DNA of 64,000 nucleotides, taken from positions 16,654,037-16,718,036 of the forward strand of contig BSYO01000004.1 in the NCBI GenBank assembly GCA_033239525.1, given 5' to 3'. A program made the position numbers and the translations under genes. Below, piece by piece: positions 35,595 to 48,435 of the stretch. How positions within the stretch are numbered: position 1 is the stretch's first letter; every line of letters starts with the position of its first letter. The DNA comes from Nepenthes gracilis. Taxonomy: Eukaryota > Streptophyta > Magnoliopsida > Caryophyllales > Nepenthaceae. A model generated the notes under the pieces. That model was not told the DNA's origin and did not search any database. It saw only the letters and a program-made list of their open reading frames with translations.

Positions 35595-37393
35595 ATCCCC
35601 CATTTTTTGTAAAAATTTTATCCTCAAAATTTATGTACTTTTGTTCTGACATTTATCCTTAATTAGATGGTAAGATTTTTTTCAAATTTATTCTTATATT
35701 TCCATAATAATTCTCTAATTGAAAGATTTTTCCCAAAATATTATAATTGAAGGAGTCGTCTAAATTTCCAAAACGAGGTTCGCAAAATTCCAAACAAAAT
35801 CTCAATATAAGGTAATTTCTCATCAATTAATAACAATTTTAACCTAAGTACATAGATATCATAATGGTTTATCAATTTGGAGCAAAATCAGTCAATAATT
35901 CATCTTTCTAACTTATTAAAAACCTCAAACATCCCAATAATTTTTAGCCTCGATTCATCCTTTGCTCTCCAAACTCGAGATTTTTTTCCTCAAAGACATT
36001 ATTGGAGGAATATAGTTGCCTGCATCATCTTCAATTTGATCCTTTCTTGATTAACAGAAGGCTTATTTTTTCATTCGAATAAAAACCTCGAAAGGATTCA
36101 TCTTATTATTTAACTGCCAGCCATGTTTACAAAGGAATTCGGTGAGTGATAATGTAGTCATCTCAATTACCCTTCATTCTTTAAAATTGATGTCCTTAAT
36201 TCAAATTCCAATTCGAATTTCCTATGCTAATTCCCAAGTTAAATCTTATGTACCAATATGATGGCCCACATGCTTTCATTGTAATACTCTGATTAACCAT
36301 TTATTTATAATATAATATTTATAAGAAAATCTCAAGGATATTGATATTGCTAAGGTAAATTCCATGACTTTTAGTAGGAAACAGAAATGAAGATATAAAC
36401 TCTGAATTCATATACACTGGCTAGAGTACCTTAAATTAGAATTTCTATATTTTTCCATAATAATTTCAATTTCAACAATCCACAGAAAACTTTGTTACAC
36501 ATCCTAAAGTACTGAAATATTTCATTATAAGACACTTGGCTAGTAACTCCTTGATTTAATATGTGATTATTAAAATTAGTGCTAATTTCGACATAACCTC
36601 AATAACAATTTTAATTTGTTAATTAGAAGATAATCTAGATTAATTCTTTCTTTTAAGAAACATTCTCGAATTCTCACATAGCTAGAATCCATTATAATCT
36701 TAACAAGTTCCCGATGTGGTCACATATACCAAATAATTTAGCATCTATTCTCACCACCTCTCAATCGACTTGTCTTCATTGTAATTGAAGTTCATAATAT
36801 AAATTGTAAATTAGATTATTCTTACCAATCAATCTATATCGATTCATTAATCAAATTACCTCTTAATATCACATCAATGCTCAGTATGTCACAAAACTCC
36901 TTGATCATATCTATTGATCTAAAGTGAACACTTAGTATGCATAATATTCATGACCAAATAATCCCGTAAATACTATTATAACTAACATAAGGTCTAATAA
37001 TTGAATTAACAGTTAAGTTACAAAGGAAGATATAGACTTCAAATCCCCAATACCACACATACCAGAATGCCGAAATTTAAAAATTGTACCTTCCATTACA
37101 TTTTGTGTTGCCTCTGCATTTTGTATAAATGTCCTGACTAGAATAGTGGGATTATTTACCTGTCTGCCATTCCTACAATCTTATTAGTAGAAATATTCAA
37201 TATTTCGATTAGATCAAAACATATTGACAATTATTTATCCTAAGGCCACCACAAGAGTCAACAACAAATTCTTTAGACTATAGCTAACTAGCCCAAACCT
37301 TGTTTTTAACTATCCAACCTAAGTTAACTTAATCTAAACTTTCGCACAAGATCAATCAATTTTAAAGCATCTCTTTCTCTGATACACCTATAA
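35595..37393 (-). pseudogene. Internal region of the family B element, gag-pol nearly erased
   Basis: Only about 1.8 kb lies between the LTRs. It begins at the right border of B1 with a polypurine tract 'atcccccatttttt' and 'atcctcaaaattt', as in elements T and A2. Near 37085-37135 the minus strand reads 'FIQNAEATQNVMEGT', which matches 'TIQYPEASRNVVEGT' just before the protease of element T, so a gag-pro relic survives. The remainder has no readable domain. At this length and state B could only move with enzymes from another element. Confidence 0.65.
37377..37386 (-). other. Primer binding site of the family B element
   Basis: + strand 'ctctgatac' eight bases before the LTR start at 37394. 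On the minus strand this is the complement of the 3' end of initiator tRNA-Met, as in T, A2 and E. The last bases have decayed (CACC for CA). Confidence 0.6.
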
Positions 37394-40300
37394 TGTCCCA
37401 CGTCCTCATTTACACTTAATGATACATCATATTATATATAAATCCACAATATATATAACTATTATACACAGGATTCATATAATTTCATATCAAGTGGCTC
37501 CACCCCCATATGGATAGAATACAATATCGGATTCTACAGATATACTACTAGGTACCAAAATCATTACCATAAAAAAAATCTGTGGAAGTATAAATAATGA
37601 CCAATACCAATATTATATTTATTTATTTATCACAAGATAGAGTATATAATTTCCTGATATCATATTATCCACTACAATACATTACAATTCATCACCATAT
37701 GAACCTAATCAACTTTTGGCTTCAATCCTGCTCACCAAATATCAACTCGTGCTCGTCATCCGAAGGGTTAGAAAAATAATAAGAGAATGAGATAAATACT
37801 TAACAAGTATATATATATTATAAAGATATACACATTTATACTTAAAATAGAAATATATTTATCAGAGAAATATGAATCATATAAAAATACATGAGCTTTT
37901 GTCTTCTTTAACTTTTTTCTTTCCTTAATCAATATACTGAATCTTGTTTATTATTTATTTTTAGGGATTAGTGTTAGTAGGCCTTATCAACTAACGGAAG
38001 GTCAATCGAAGAAAGAATTATGTCCAGTCCGCACAATCTAAGGTTATATCCTCCATTATACACCCCGAGAAAGGTGGTACATACCTATTATATCTCAATA
38101 GACGGGGTATTTTCCATCTACTGTGAATACCCTGGTAGGGGCAATTTTGTAATTTTCACTATAATATTCTAAGACCTGTTAGAGAATACTATCATTTGAA
38201 ATAATTTCTTAGTCCAATTTCTTGATTCCTTTTTTTCTAAACCTCTTATGAAAGATTTTACACTTGTTCTTGATAATTCTTTTAAATGTTTTCACTTTAA
38301 AATAAAATAATTATATTTCTTGAGACTTACAAAACTTCTATTAAAACCTTTCATAATATTAAACATACAAACCATAAAATATAATTATTACTAATAAACT
38401 GTAAGTCGTAAAAGAAATCAATGTATTGACCGGTTTAGTAGCTTTAACTTTAAAATTTTATACATGTTAAAAATTCAGATTTAATGTGTGGTATATTCAG
38501 TTGGTTTGACCACTGGATCGGTAGTTGGTTCGAGGCTAGCACGGAAGGTTTTTTAGTACAATTTTTTGATGATTTGGTTACCTGTTCACAGTGGATTTAA
38601 CGGTCAGTTCAAAGATTGGTCTATGCTAATTTTTACTACTAAATTTTATCATTAGCAAGCCAGTTTATGCACTGGTTCAAAGGTACAAAGGAGTTCCATG
38701 AGCTGAAAATTTTAGTATATGACGGGCCGGTTTAGTTGCTAGTTTAAGGCCTGGTTCAGTGGCCGATTTGAGGCAAATTTTATAGGTTTATACTTTAACA
38801 TTACCTAAAGATACTTAGACTAATATGACTGCTGGTTTAGCCGGTTTACGGCCCGATTCGAGGATGGTTCAATAGCTACAATTTCAGCATCAGTATGGAT
38901 GCTGTCCAGCTGGTTCGATTACTATTTAGGGGTTTGGTTCAGTGATTCATTCCGGTCCAAATTTACGGGTTGACACTTCAACATTATCTTAAGATACTTA
39001 GGCTAATATGATTGCCGGTTTAGCCAGTTTGGGGTCCGGTTCATGCTCGATTCCGGGTCTGCAAATTTAGCATTAGCATGGATGCTATTCTATTGACTCT
39101 GTTACTATTCAGGAGGCTGATTTAATGACCAGTTCAAGAGATTTTTGGCAGCCAGTTCATAAGGTGATACTTTAGTCTTAGCATGTGAGGGCTTGGTCGG
39201 TTTGGCTATCGGTTCAGCCAATTTGAGAGCCGGTTTAGTTTATTTTTTCCAAACTGCCAAATTTCGCATCAGCATTAGTAAGGATGCAGGGGTGGGTTCT
39301 ACTACTTATTTAGGAATCCGATTCAGTGGTCCATTCAATCTATTTTCCTGGGCCAAATTTGCACAATATCAGTAAGGGACTTAGCTAGTTGATTACTAAT
39401 TTGGGGCTGGTTTGGTAATTGGATGGTTGCTGGTTCAGCTGATTTACAGCAAGGTGTTCATCTTCTGATTTTATTCAAGCTGGTATTCCAGCTCTTTTCA
39501 ACGTTTCATTTCTTATTCAAAAATGATGATATGATAAAATTAATGAGTATTCTAAGTATTGGAGTAACAATACTTAAGGAGAATCAACCAAAAATCAGAA
39601 ACAATTGAAAGAAGGAATAAAAAACACTCGCCAAAATTTTAAGTTTTGCTTCCCTTGCTTTTGGTTCAGCCTCTTCTGCCTACCTATTTTGCCTCTCCCC
39701 TTCCTCTTGGTTTTCCCTTATTTTCTTCCTCTCTTCTCTCACGTGTCTCTACCTTACTTCCTTCCTCTCTTCCTTCATTTTCCTCCACTGATTTCAAATA
39801 TAAAAACTCCTAAATTGCTTAACACATCAGCTCTTCCCTTCCCTATTTCTTGCCACGATTTATGCTTGTTGTCCTTCTTCTTTCCTCTCACGTATTTGTG
39901 CCTATGATGTTGCCATGTGTTGCTGCTATATACTGCTGCGTGTGTGCCAATTATTTGTGCCATGTGTGTATTGTTCCTTTGCTGAATTCCTTGCTGAACT
40001 GTAGTGGAGCTGCCGTGTGTCTGTAGCTGAATTTCCTAGGTTGTATGTTGCTGAATCATCAGCGTTTTTTAAGCATGAAGCTGCTGTGTGTGTTGTTTTT
40101 CCTTGTGCCAAGTGTTGCTTATTTCTTATTGAATATTGGGAAAAAATATGCTGCCGTGTGGCAGCTTCTTTTATGGTGTATTAGTGCTGCCAAGTGGCAG
40201 CTAATCTCTTGCTGAATTTTGCTGATCTTTAGCCTCCAAGTGCCATGCTTTTTATCTCCTAAAATTGTCTAAACTGTTGCCGTGTGTGTTGTTTCTTATT

Positions 40301-40880
40301 CAGTATTTGGAATTTAAGTTGAGGTGGGGCTGCCATGTGTCAGCTGAATTCTTGTGCTGCTGAGTATTGTTGCCGTGGACCTTTAGCTTGCTGAATTTAG
40401 CTGAATTTTGGGCAGCCAAGTGTGATACAGCATGCTGCAGTGTGTGTGGAGTGTTGAAGTATATTGGATTTTACTTACGTAACAACCCGAGCTCAAGTAC
40501 CTAAACCCGACCTGGACCGTCCAAGTAAAAATTTCAAATCATCCGAAATTATTAATTACACGTTATTGGTTATAACATTAAACAATTTGAATGCACTCAA
40601 AATCATTGCATCATTAACATTTAATATACCATAAATGATCATCAATGTTACATCATTAAATGAACATTCATAATTCCGATAACAAATTACTTGAAATAAA
40701 AATAATGATATCCATAATGTCAATTCCTCATAAATAAAAATCTGATAAATGTTTATAAGCTAATGAACAAACAAAAATCTCAAATCTTTATCATGGAAGC
40801 CTTAGCTTCCGAGATTACTTATGTCTGATGTCTACCCAATAACGTGCGATCTCTTTTATCCTGATATCCACTTGTCTATT

Positions 40881-40914
40881 CTGAAGCTAATAAAATGCAA
40901 GAGTGAGCCGAATA
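40881..40914 (-). promoter_or_regulatory. 3' splice site-like motif in LTR D
   Basis: Minus strand: GGCTCACTC, then TTGCATTTTATTAGCTTCAG, then AATAGAC. Order and spacing agree with the other LTR families. Confidence 0.4.
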
Positions 40915-41920
40915 TCGAATAAGTAAAAATAATTAATAATAGAGGAGTACGAGTAAGCATTCCGAATAATACAACAAATTCGTAAAATTAATAGTAGTAG
41001 GTGATGTAACCACCCCTATACAATACTCAACAATAAGTCGGGTCCACGATCCCAAAGCCATATGAACAACTGAGTATCAAGAATGTAATATGAATTCCAT
41101 CGAATTCGATCATTAGCTTAGTACGATGTCACAATTGTATGAAATAACAAGAATCCCCATGGATCTTATTCTACCGTAGTAAACCAAAGGCCATGTATTT
41201 ACGTCCCCAACGATTGGGTGAGTACCACGAGGTTACCCGACATCTATGGTGAAAAAGCACATATTTGTGCTAACGTGGACAATCAAGTTTCGACTCCGAA
41301 AATTATAGCGGAAGCAACAATAAATAAATATCCAATACACGTAAAGGATATTTAAATCTAGATGCTAACGAGATAACAAGCATGCACGATATAAATAATT
41401 ATAAGCAATAAAGATAAAGACGCGATTTTTGGTGACGAAGTGAAAACTCGATACCCACGGTAATCGAGAAAAATACTCAGGGCTTCAACGGCCAGGGAAG
41501 CAATGCACTATGAAAATCAACTTACAGACCGGGTGGTAACAACGCGCTAACCTAGCCGACTTACTCGCGTCACGTGATCCCTACCAAGGAACTCCTTGGA
41601 TTTGCCCGCGGCAACGGAACCGGACACCTTCCGGTCTTCACGTCAATCTTCCCTCTCGTGCCACTTGAAGTGCCAACCACGATCGGATCTCCTTCTTCAC
41701 GAACCAATGTCTCCACGAAGGTAGAAGGATTAGGACGGTTAAATGGAAAAAAAATGGTGAGAAAACTCTTTAGAACATTGGGATTCAAAGGGGTAACTTT
41801 TGGTTTTCTCAAGAGAAGCTAAATCAATGAAACATGAAAGGCTTTCTTCTCAAGCTTAATGGCTCCACAAGATGTCAACTGAGGCTGTGGTGTGCTTAGG
41901 GTTTCAAAAACATAAGGTGA

Positions 41921-41930
41921 GTATTTATAG
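41921..41930 (-). promoter_or_regulatory. TATA box of LTR F
   Basis: CTATAAATAC on the minus strand, directly downstream of the GC-rich U3. Confidence 0.55.
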
Positions 41931-42061
41931 AGGGCGCAAAAAGTCGTTCAAAAATTCGGCCCGTTGCACCAGCGCTCGAGCGGGTGGCGGGCGGCCGTAG
42001 GGTTTCGTGAGAAACCCTGCGGGCGCTCGAGCAGCTGGAGGGCGAGCAGCGAGCGGGCGAC

Positions 42062-42214
42062 CTACTGGATTTTCGGCTGGAGCGGCTAGCGAGCGACAGG
42101 CCAGCGGGCACCCTACTGGATTTTCGGCTCGAGTGGCTAGCGAGTGACATGCGAGCGGGCGACCTACTGGATTTTCGGCTCGAGTGGCTAGCAAGCTCCA
42201 GGCGAGCGCAGACC
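42062..42214. repeat. 51-bp tandem repeat x 3 in U3 of LTR F
   Basis: 'ctactggattttcggct' starts at 42062, 42113 and 42164. Units are GC-rich and contain 'ctcgagtggctagcgag'. The repeated peptide in an antisense frame (17-residue period) is a by-product of the 51-bp period. Confidence 0.92.
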
Positions 42215-43284
42215 GACAAAAACGGACTTAAACCTGACACCCCACAACCCGACATTGATACAATAAGACATATTGTCACGGAATATGCCAATTAGATAAA
42301 TGTCTCTAACATATGGTATCCCCACTAACCCTACAATCCTCTCAGAGGTTATACCCGTAGCATACTCATATCATCTTTGATATCCCTTACAAATGATATC
42401 CCTGATATCATCATCTACGATAGCTACTAAGTTGTAAGCATCCCTCCTCAATAGCAACAACTTCAACTAATTTCAGCAGATAACTAATTTGATTATTAGC
42501 TTAATCTAAGGCCACAAATGTATGAGATAATAAGAATCTCCCCGGACCTTATTCTACTATAGTGGATTAAAAGCTGCGTATTTACGCTCCCAATGGCTAG
42601 GTGAGTACCATGAGGTTACCCGGTATCCATGATATCCTTACTACCTCTACAGTCCTCTCAGAGGCTATATCTGTAGCATGTTCATACTATCTATGATACC
42701 TATCGCCAATGATATATCTGATATCATCATCTACGATGGTCACTAAGTTATAAGTATCCCTCATCGAGATCAATGACCTCAATCTTCGAAATGAAATAGG
42801 TATTAAAAAAGTATAGATTACTCTATGGTCCACAGACTCCAATTCGCCCAGATACCGTAGAAGTTTCATACACTTTTCTTTACTTATCCATAGAGTACAG
42901 ATAAAATATATACATGCAATCAAGGCCAACACAAAGATTGATCACCATGGGAATACGAGAAAATCTAAGGGAATTTAAGAGATTTGGCTGACCATATATA
43001 CATATACATATTTTATGTTATACTCTATCATCACTGACCCTCTCGGCATATCAAATTTTATTTCTAAGACCACAAAATATCCTCAATTTCATTGTTATCG
43101 AACTAACCCACGATTTTCATTTTATTTTACTATCTCAATTAATTCCACAAAAATCCAATCGAAATAATAATTATTGATAACTTCCTCCTCAATCAATTAA
43201 CAATTACAATATATATATACATCACTTACATACACATATATACAAACATGTACATATATATATATATATATGTACATACACACA

Positions 43285-43475
43285 CATGGCATACACATGC
43301 ACCCACTACTAGTATATATGCATATACGTACACATACATGGCATACACATGCACCCACTACCCGTATATAAGCATATACCTACACATACATGGCATACAC
43401 ATGCACCTATTACCCGTAGATATGCATATACACATACGTGGCATACCCATGCACATATACCATATATATACAGGA
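43285..43475. repeat. 52-bp minisatellite x 4 in LTR D
   Basis: 'catggcatacacatgcac' recurs at 43285, 43337 and 43389, with a variant at 43437, separated by TA/CA-rich stretches. An (AT)n tract precedes it at about 43253-43270. Confidence 0.9.
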
Positions 43476-44227
43476 CAACACACCATCAGCAGTGCTTATC
43501 CACACCTGTATATTTTACATATTATATACAACATATATACATATACATAATTAACACAAAAGCTTCCCACATACAATACGGCTCAAACACACTTCCACGT
43601 ACTTCGCCTGTTTCTTCCCCTTTTTCTGTTTGTTGCTTCAATGATTTGCACGACCCAAACAAAGCCTTGTGCACTGTTACTCATCCAACCCAAATTCACA
43701 CTGAACCCAGGAGAAATCCGAAAATCTTAAGGTATAATATGTAAAATATAGATTTCGTAGTTCCAATGAACAAATTAGCAATCCCCAATTCGTCGTTAAA
43801 TCCTAATGAGATTTCGGTCTTTCGTTAACAGACCATGGCTCTGTTTTTTCCATTTCCCAATTTCCAACCAAGAATGCAACCAATTTCCACAAAATCACAA
43901 GAAGCACACAAGGGGATAACATCAACAAGAAGGAGAGAAGAATTTACTTGATGAAATTAGGATTGTTACTTGCTAAAAATGGAGGATTAATTGCTTGAAC
44001 TATAACACGGCTAGGGTTTAGTGGCGGCGGCAGCGGTGGTGACAGCGGCCCAAATTTACGACGACAGCGTTGATTACAGAGGCGATGGCGGCTTCGACAG
44101 TCATGGAAACACTCCCTCCGGCATCGGTCAACGACGGCAGCAGCGACTTTGCTCTGCTTCGGCTTGTGCGTAGCTTTCTTCCTCGATTTGTACCCCTTCT
44201 CTCCTCACCATTGGCTCATTAAGTAAA

Positions 44228-44803
44228 TTTTTTTTGGTAAGTAACTAAAGATGTATTAAAGAAAAAGAAATTTATAAAATTATGTTTTAACTCCAAGTGT
44301 TTTGCCGACTTAGAGGTAAAACATAGACCCTAGGGCATTCCCTGAGTACCACCATGAACCAAATCATGAGATTGAAGAAAGTTTACAAAACCCTGCAAGA
44401 AATCAACTCCAAAACAACCACAAATCAGGTGACCGAAGAAAAGTGACAAAAGGAAAACCCGGCAAAAAGAAGCCACAACCTGGACCGGCCATATGCTCTC
44501 GGCCAATACCACAGCATCGGGGCCATAATCAATAATAGCAAACTTTGGCACCACAGACAAAATCTCAAACTCAGCGAACGCGAGCCATGGGAACTTCCAT
44601 CCCCCACATCACAGACAGTACAGGAAATTGTTTCACAAAACCGTCGGCTACCCCATTTAAAAACAGGAAATGCATTAGCATCTAGATGACATCATCCATC
44701 TTCATAATCAAACGGAAGCATCTTCAACCAGTGTAATAAACCCCAAATTGCAACAGTAACCTACAATTGAGTAAGCCATCGAGCCAGATCGCCCAGAAAC
44801 ATA
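44228..44803 (-). mobile_element. Non-LTR retroposon nested in LTR D
   Basis: T run 44228-44235, then 'ggtaagtaac', then 'agggcattccctgagta', the same order as the copies at 7545, 12505 and 28367. The right end is placed at the next T run. No target duplication could be assigned. No protein is encoded. Confidence 0.65.
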
Positions 44804-45005
44804 GCTTTTTTTTTTTTTTGGGGATTATGTGTGTGTGTAAGCAAAATACAAGGAAGGGTGAAAGAATATAAAGCCCAAACAATCAGCCCAGCCTAGCTAG
44901 GAAGAGAAGAAAATAATTTTTTTTTTTAAAAATAATGTGTGTGTGTGTGAGCAAAAAGCAAAGAAAGGTGAAAGAATAGAAAGCCCAAACAACCAGCCAT
45001 GGCTA
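44804..45005. repeat. About 110-bp tandem duplication
   Basis: 'ggtgaaagaatataaagccc' (44858) and 'ggtgaaagaatagaaagccc' (44968), each preceded by a T run and a (TG)n tract and followed by 'agctaggaag' or 'cctaggagg'. It lies next to the retroposon end and may have formed at insertion. Confidence 0.75.
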
Positions 45006-45156
45006 CCTAGGAGGATCTGGCTAGGGTTTGGCTGGTTTCCATATAGGATGCCAATCTCTTTTCCTCTCCCATTGCCACGAATCACGCTGTCCCCTTCTCC
45101 CTTTCCTTCTTCTCCTCCTTTTTCTTTCTCCTTTTATTTCCTTCTCCCGTTATTTG

Positions 45157-45159
<3 letters not shown>

Positions 45160-45194
<35 letters not shown>
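45160..45194. repeat. (ATT)n microsatellite
   Basis: About eleven uninterrupted ATT units. Confidence 0.95.
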
Positions 45195-45195
<1 letters not shown>

Positions 45196-46156
45196 AATAT
45201 CAATCAATTATTTATCTAATTATCATTATAATAACACTTAAAATTTTTAATATTAATATTTAATATTTTGATCCCTCTTTAAATTAATTTTCACAATTAT
45301 ATTTTAAATTAATAAATTCTAATATACTAAAATTCATATAATTTAAATATATGATGCTTTACTTAATTAATTAGACCTATAATTAAGCTAACTCAATTAA
45401 ATATATTAATTACTCCAAATTAAATTCAATGGTCGAAGCACCTAAGCTCAAACTATTAATTCAAATTAATAGCTCAAGTATTTAAATCTAATTCAATGGT
45501 TCAAATACTCTAGGCCATATTATAACCCCAATCACAAGATTTTAGATCCAAAATAATTACTAAAATAGTCAACTAATTATTAAAATTAATTAAGTAATTT
45601 ATTTTAATAAAATGATAAACTCAAAAATATTTGAGATATTATAACTTAATTAATTTGATTCATACTATATTTAATCAGTTGAGCTGAATTCGATTACTAA
45701 ACAGGTAAAAATTCGGTGGCTGGACTATCTTTTTGTCAATTGAAATTGATTTGGTTGCTATCGACTAAAAATTTAGAATCTGTGCTAACTTTTTATTATC
45801 CAAAAATCAATTCAACTGATAATCGGTTAGAATTTCAATGGCCGAGTTGTCTTTTTATTATCCGTAATTGAATTAGTTACTGATCGAGTCCGTCAAATAA
45901 TTTTTTGTGTTATCGTTGTGTCCCGGGGTAACCTAAGGCTTTCGAGTTTATAGCATAATCAGTATAATAAATATTTATACTCACTGAAATCCTTAAACTG
46001 ATGAAAGTTTTCAAATTCTCATATTTTAATTTCTATGGTTTAGTAATTTCGGAACGTCGGACTCCTCAGTTTGAATTTCTCTGTGATCTTTGACCTTAAT
46101 TCCACCTTTGTTTGATTAATTATGATTTACTTGATCAGAAAATTTTGGGTCTTAAA

Positions 46157-46436
46157 CCTAGCAAACCTATCTCTTTTAACTTGTTCTAAGGAGGGTGAGG
46201 AGCTTTACCATTACTTGACCTTCTCGGATGTTGCACTAAGCTTAGTTTTGGTTAAAGAGGAGACTGGCATAAAACAATTGGATTATTATGTCAACAAATC
46301 CTAACAGACTTACTACATAGTGACTTGACATTCTCGTATTGAGAGAGTTGCATTGGCCTTGATTTAGCAGCTGGGAATTCTAACCATATTTTTAGGCCCA
46401 TAAGATCGAGGTTTTGACTAACTAACCATTGAAAGG
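46157..46436 (+). pseudogene. Tat element pol, RT end / RNase H, left of element T
   Basis: The frame gives 'NLSLLTCSKEGEELYHYL', then 'VALSLVLVKEETGIKQLDYY' and 'SRIERVALAL', the block after the RT of Tat-type elements (usual pattern 'G-x-x-L-x-LYL..SSVLVRE..YYVSK..Y-x-x-IEK-x-ALAL'). It carries stops. It continues right of element T at 55546. The 5 bases aaagg (46432-46436) are duplicated at 55541-55545. Confidence 0.8.
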
Positions 46437-47018
46437 TGTGACGGAACGGATTTCTTTTTTGTCCTCAAAAGCTTCTATCAAAACAGCAATACCATTAATG
46501 GTCTAAAACATAAGGCAAGACTCCTGCAGAAATTTCGGCAGAGTCTCCTTTGTAATAGGATGAAAAACCCAAAAATACAACCCTGTATAATCATCCACAA
46601 CAAGCAAACAACTATCCATCATTCAAAATTCCGACAACAAACATTAACAGGATCACATGTGCCATTCATGGCACAAATCCATAAAAAATATTTACTACTC
46701 TAATAATTTAATAACGAGATGCCATCTAGGACCTGCACAATAAATCCAGAGTATATAGCGGAAGTAAACTAAGAACCTATAGAAGCATAGCATTTTCTCT
46801 TCTACTATCATACACATCATGAGCTTTCTATACAAAAATCGACATGTTCTAAGACATCAATAATCATAAGATCAGTATACAAAAATCATATGCAGCTAGG
46901 CCCTTACGTCGACAGGCTCCTCCAAAATAGCTCCAATGTGCTATGGTCCTCAAAAGTCTTCAAGAAGTTTCTCTCTCTGATTACTCTTTTTCGTCAGATA
47001 AAAGCTCTACTGTCTCAT

Positions 47019-47052
47019 CTGGAGGGGAGAAAAATACTAAAACAGTGAGCCG
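47019..47052 (-). promoter_or_regulatory. 3' splice site-like motif in LTR T (left copy)
   Basis: Minus strand: GGCTCACTG, then TTTTAGTATTTTTCTCCCCTCCAG cut here as a T/C-rich stretch ending CCCCTCCAG, then ATGAGAC. The copy in the right LTR is at 53897-53930. Confidence 0.45.
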
Positions 47053-47452
47053 AGGCCCAGCAAGGTACATGCATATGAACTGTAAAACGGTTATGCCAAA
47101 ATGATCATATAACCATGCAGGACCAGAATGTTTAATCGAATATCATCTAAAAAAAATAGTCTAGACATACAATAACGATAGTAAATCTCATGCTTCATAA
47201 ATCATTACACTATAGATCAGAAAACAATAACTATAAACTTTACCGATGTATGGTAAAATCGAAAACAATACTCTATATCTTCGTTCACTTGTCATATTTT
47301 CACCGTATACGATTCATTATCATCTTTTCATGAGATGATACTCTATCATCTTTTCACTGTACAATACATTTTCATCTTTTATTGTGACATATCTTAGCAA
47401 TCTCAGACCCTGCCAGTGTACCCTACTAGTAGAAGGGGCGAATGATCGAGGA

Positions 47453-47479
47453 TAGATTGTGTTCAGTCCACACAATCTA
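47453..47479 (-). ncRNA. Leader hairpin, LTR T (left copy)
   Basis: Perfect 10-bp stem TAGATTGTGT / ACACAATCTA with loop tcagtcc, followed by AGGCC. The right-LTR copy is 54326-54352 (one outer pair lost). In the sense direction it lies 434 bases before the splice-acceptor-like AG. Confidence 0.6.
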
Positions 47480-48421
47480 AGGCCTATCATGTCATATATA
47501 TCCCATTCCGAGGGATATTTGTACTGTGTGCTATCCGAAGGTCGGCCTATGTCCCTCCTGGCTTAACGCCCTTGAGGACAGGGCGGACCATGAATCGCTC
47601 CATGGACAGAGCTATCATCGATTACCACTGTAAGTTCTAAGGCTTCACCCAAGAACTTACCTGGACTGTAGTCAGTCTCGGGTCCCAAAATAACTGTAAC
47701 GGAAATCATCTCTTTATCGAAAATCCTATTTTTGAAATCAAACTTTCACAACACAATTTCAGCACTTCTTTAAATTTACATGAAAATTTTGTCGGTATAA
47801 GTTTGTACATATTTTCAAAAACAAACTATACGGGAAGCTTCATTTTGATGTCAATTAACTTTCATATAACAGAAGTTACGGTTAAAACTCATCAAAACCT
47901 CTTCATTTTCGTACAAAGGGCTTCGCCAAAACCGTCGGACTCAAATCGGTCTCTTACATGTACATTTTTCATGAAATTAATGTCATAGATGCCATGCATA
48001 AACATTAAATCATGCAATTTACTCAATCTTCACAACATTTTTGAGCTAGGGTTTCGTCACATGCTTTCCGAGACAAATCGAACACTATTTTCATGCTTAT
48101 TCACGAAATCGATGCTAAATCTTGCAATAAACATGGATAAACATAAAATCTAACCGATTAATTGAAGGAAACATGCTTCATGTACTTTAAACATGCATCA
48201 ATATCATTTTCGTCCACTTCGAAGCAAGACAAACGATAAAAACGAAAAATAACATCCGAGGTACCCTTGCCTTGACGCATGCTTTCACTTTTATAACTGG
48301 CTCACGGATGGATTCGGGCTCCCGGGCCTCGTTCTCCCTTCTTCTCTCTCTAAAATCGGCGCTCCCTCTCTCTCTAAAATCCTAAACCCGTGCGAAAAAT
48401 GAGAGGAGAGAAGCAGATCGT

Positions 48422-48430
48422 GTTTTTATA
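48422..48430 (-). promoter_or_regulatory. TATA box of LTR T (left copy)
   Basis: Minus strand GTATAAAAAC; right-LTR copy at about 55295-55304. It puts U3 at only about 240 bp and leaves about 2 kb of R/U5 leader. Confidence 0.6.
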
Positions 48431-48435
48431 CTGCG

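Larger units (their letters stand above)
41250..42311 (-). mobile_element. Solo LTR, family F, nested in LTR D
   Basis: 1062 bp with a perfect 5-bp duplication tatgg (41245-41249 and 42312-42316). On the minus strand it begins TGTTAGAGACATTT and ends in TTTTTCA. A TATA box CTATAAATAC lies on the minus strand at 41921-41930. It has a very GC-rich U3 with tandem repeats. The TGTTAGAGAC start resembles some Ty1/copia LTRs, but the superfamily is not proven. It is the deepest level of the nest (Tat > B > D > F). Confidence 0.88.
41120..42770. repeat. About 318-bp tandem duplication in LTR D, split by LTR F
   Basis: 'tgagtaccacgaggttaccc' (about 41219) and 'tgagtaccatgaggttaccc' (about 42602), and 'gatatcatcatctacgat' at about 42402 and 42721, show two copies of one unit. 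Subtracting the F insertion, the offset is about 318 bases. F interrupts the first copy, so the duplication is probably older than F. Confidence 0.75.
40478..45643 (-). mobile_element. Solo LTR, family D, nested in LTR B2
   Basis: The empty site is visible in B1 ('gattttatttaattaa' at about 32394). D runs from 'cgtaacaacccgag' to 'gatattata', with a perfect 5-bp duplication actta (40473-40477 and 45644-45648). The canonical TG..CA ends have each lost a base by transition. Its 5.2 kb includes solo LTR F, a retroposon and local duplications, leaving about 3.5 kb of D. No second LTR, PBS or PPT is present. Minus orientation is inferred from the splice-acceptor-like motif at 40881-40914. Confidence 0.82.
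37394..46156 (-). mobile_element. 5' LTR of the family B element (copy B2)
   Basis: TGTCCCACGTCCTC at 37394 to '..gggtcttaaa' at 46156. It is interrupted by solo LTR D (40478-45643) and is about 3.6 kb without it. Collinear with B1. It abuts Tat pol sequence on the right. Compared with other Tat elements, roughly 40 codons are missing between the Tat sequence left of B1 and right of B2, so a small deletion removed the expected target duplication. Confidence 0.82.

Noticed and set aside
41896..42291. 131-codon minus frame rich in Ser/Arg (SR-protein-like)
   Set aside because: The 17-residue period equals the 51-bp DNA repeat in the U3 of LTR F. The composition comes from the GC-rich repeat.
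43248..43744. Tyr/His/Thr-rich frames of 100-131 codons
   Set aside because: They arise from the AT/AC-rich 52-bp minisatellite in LTR D.
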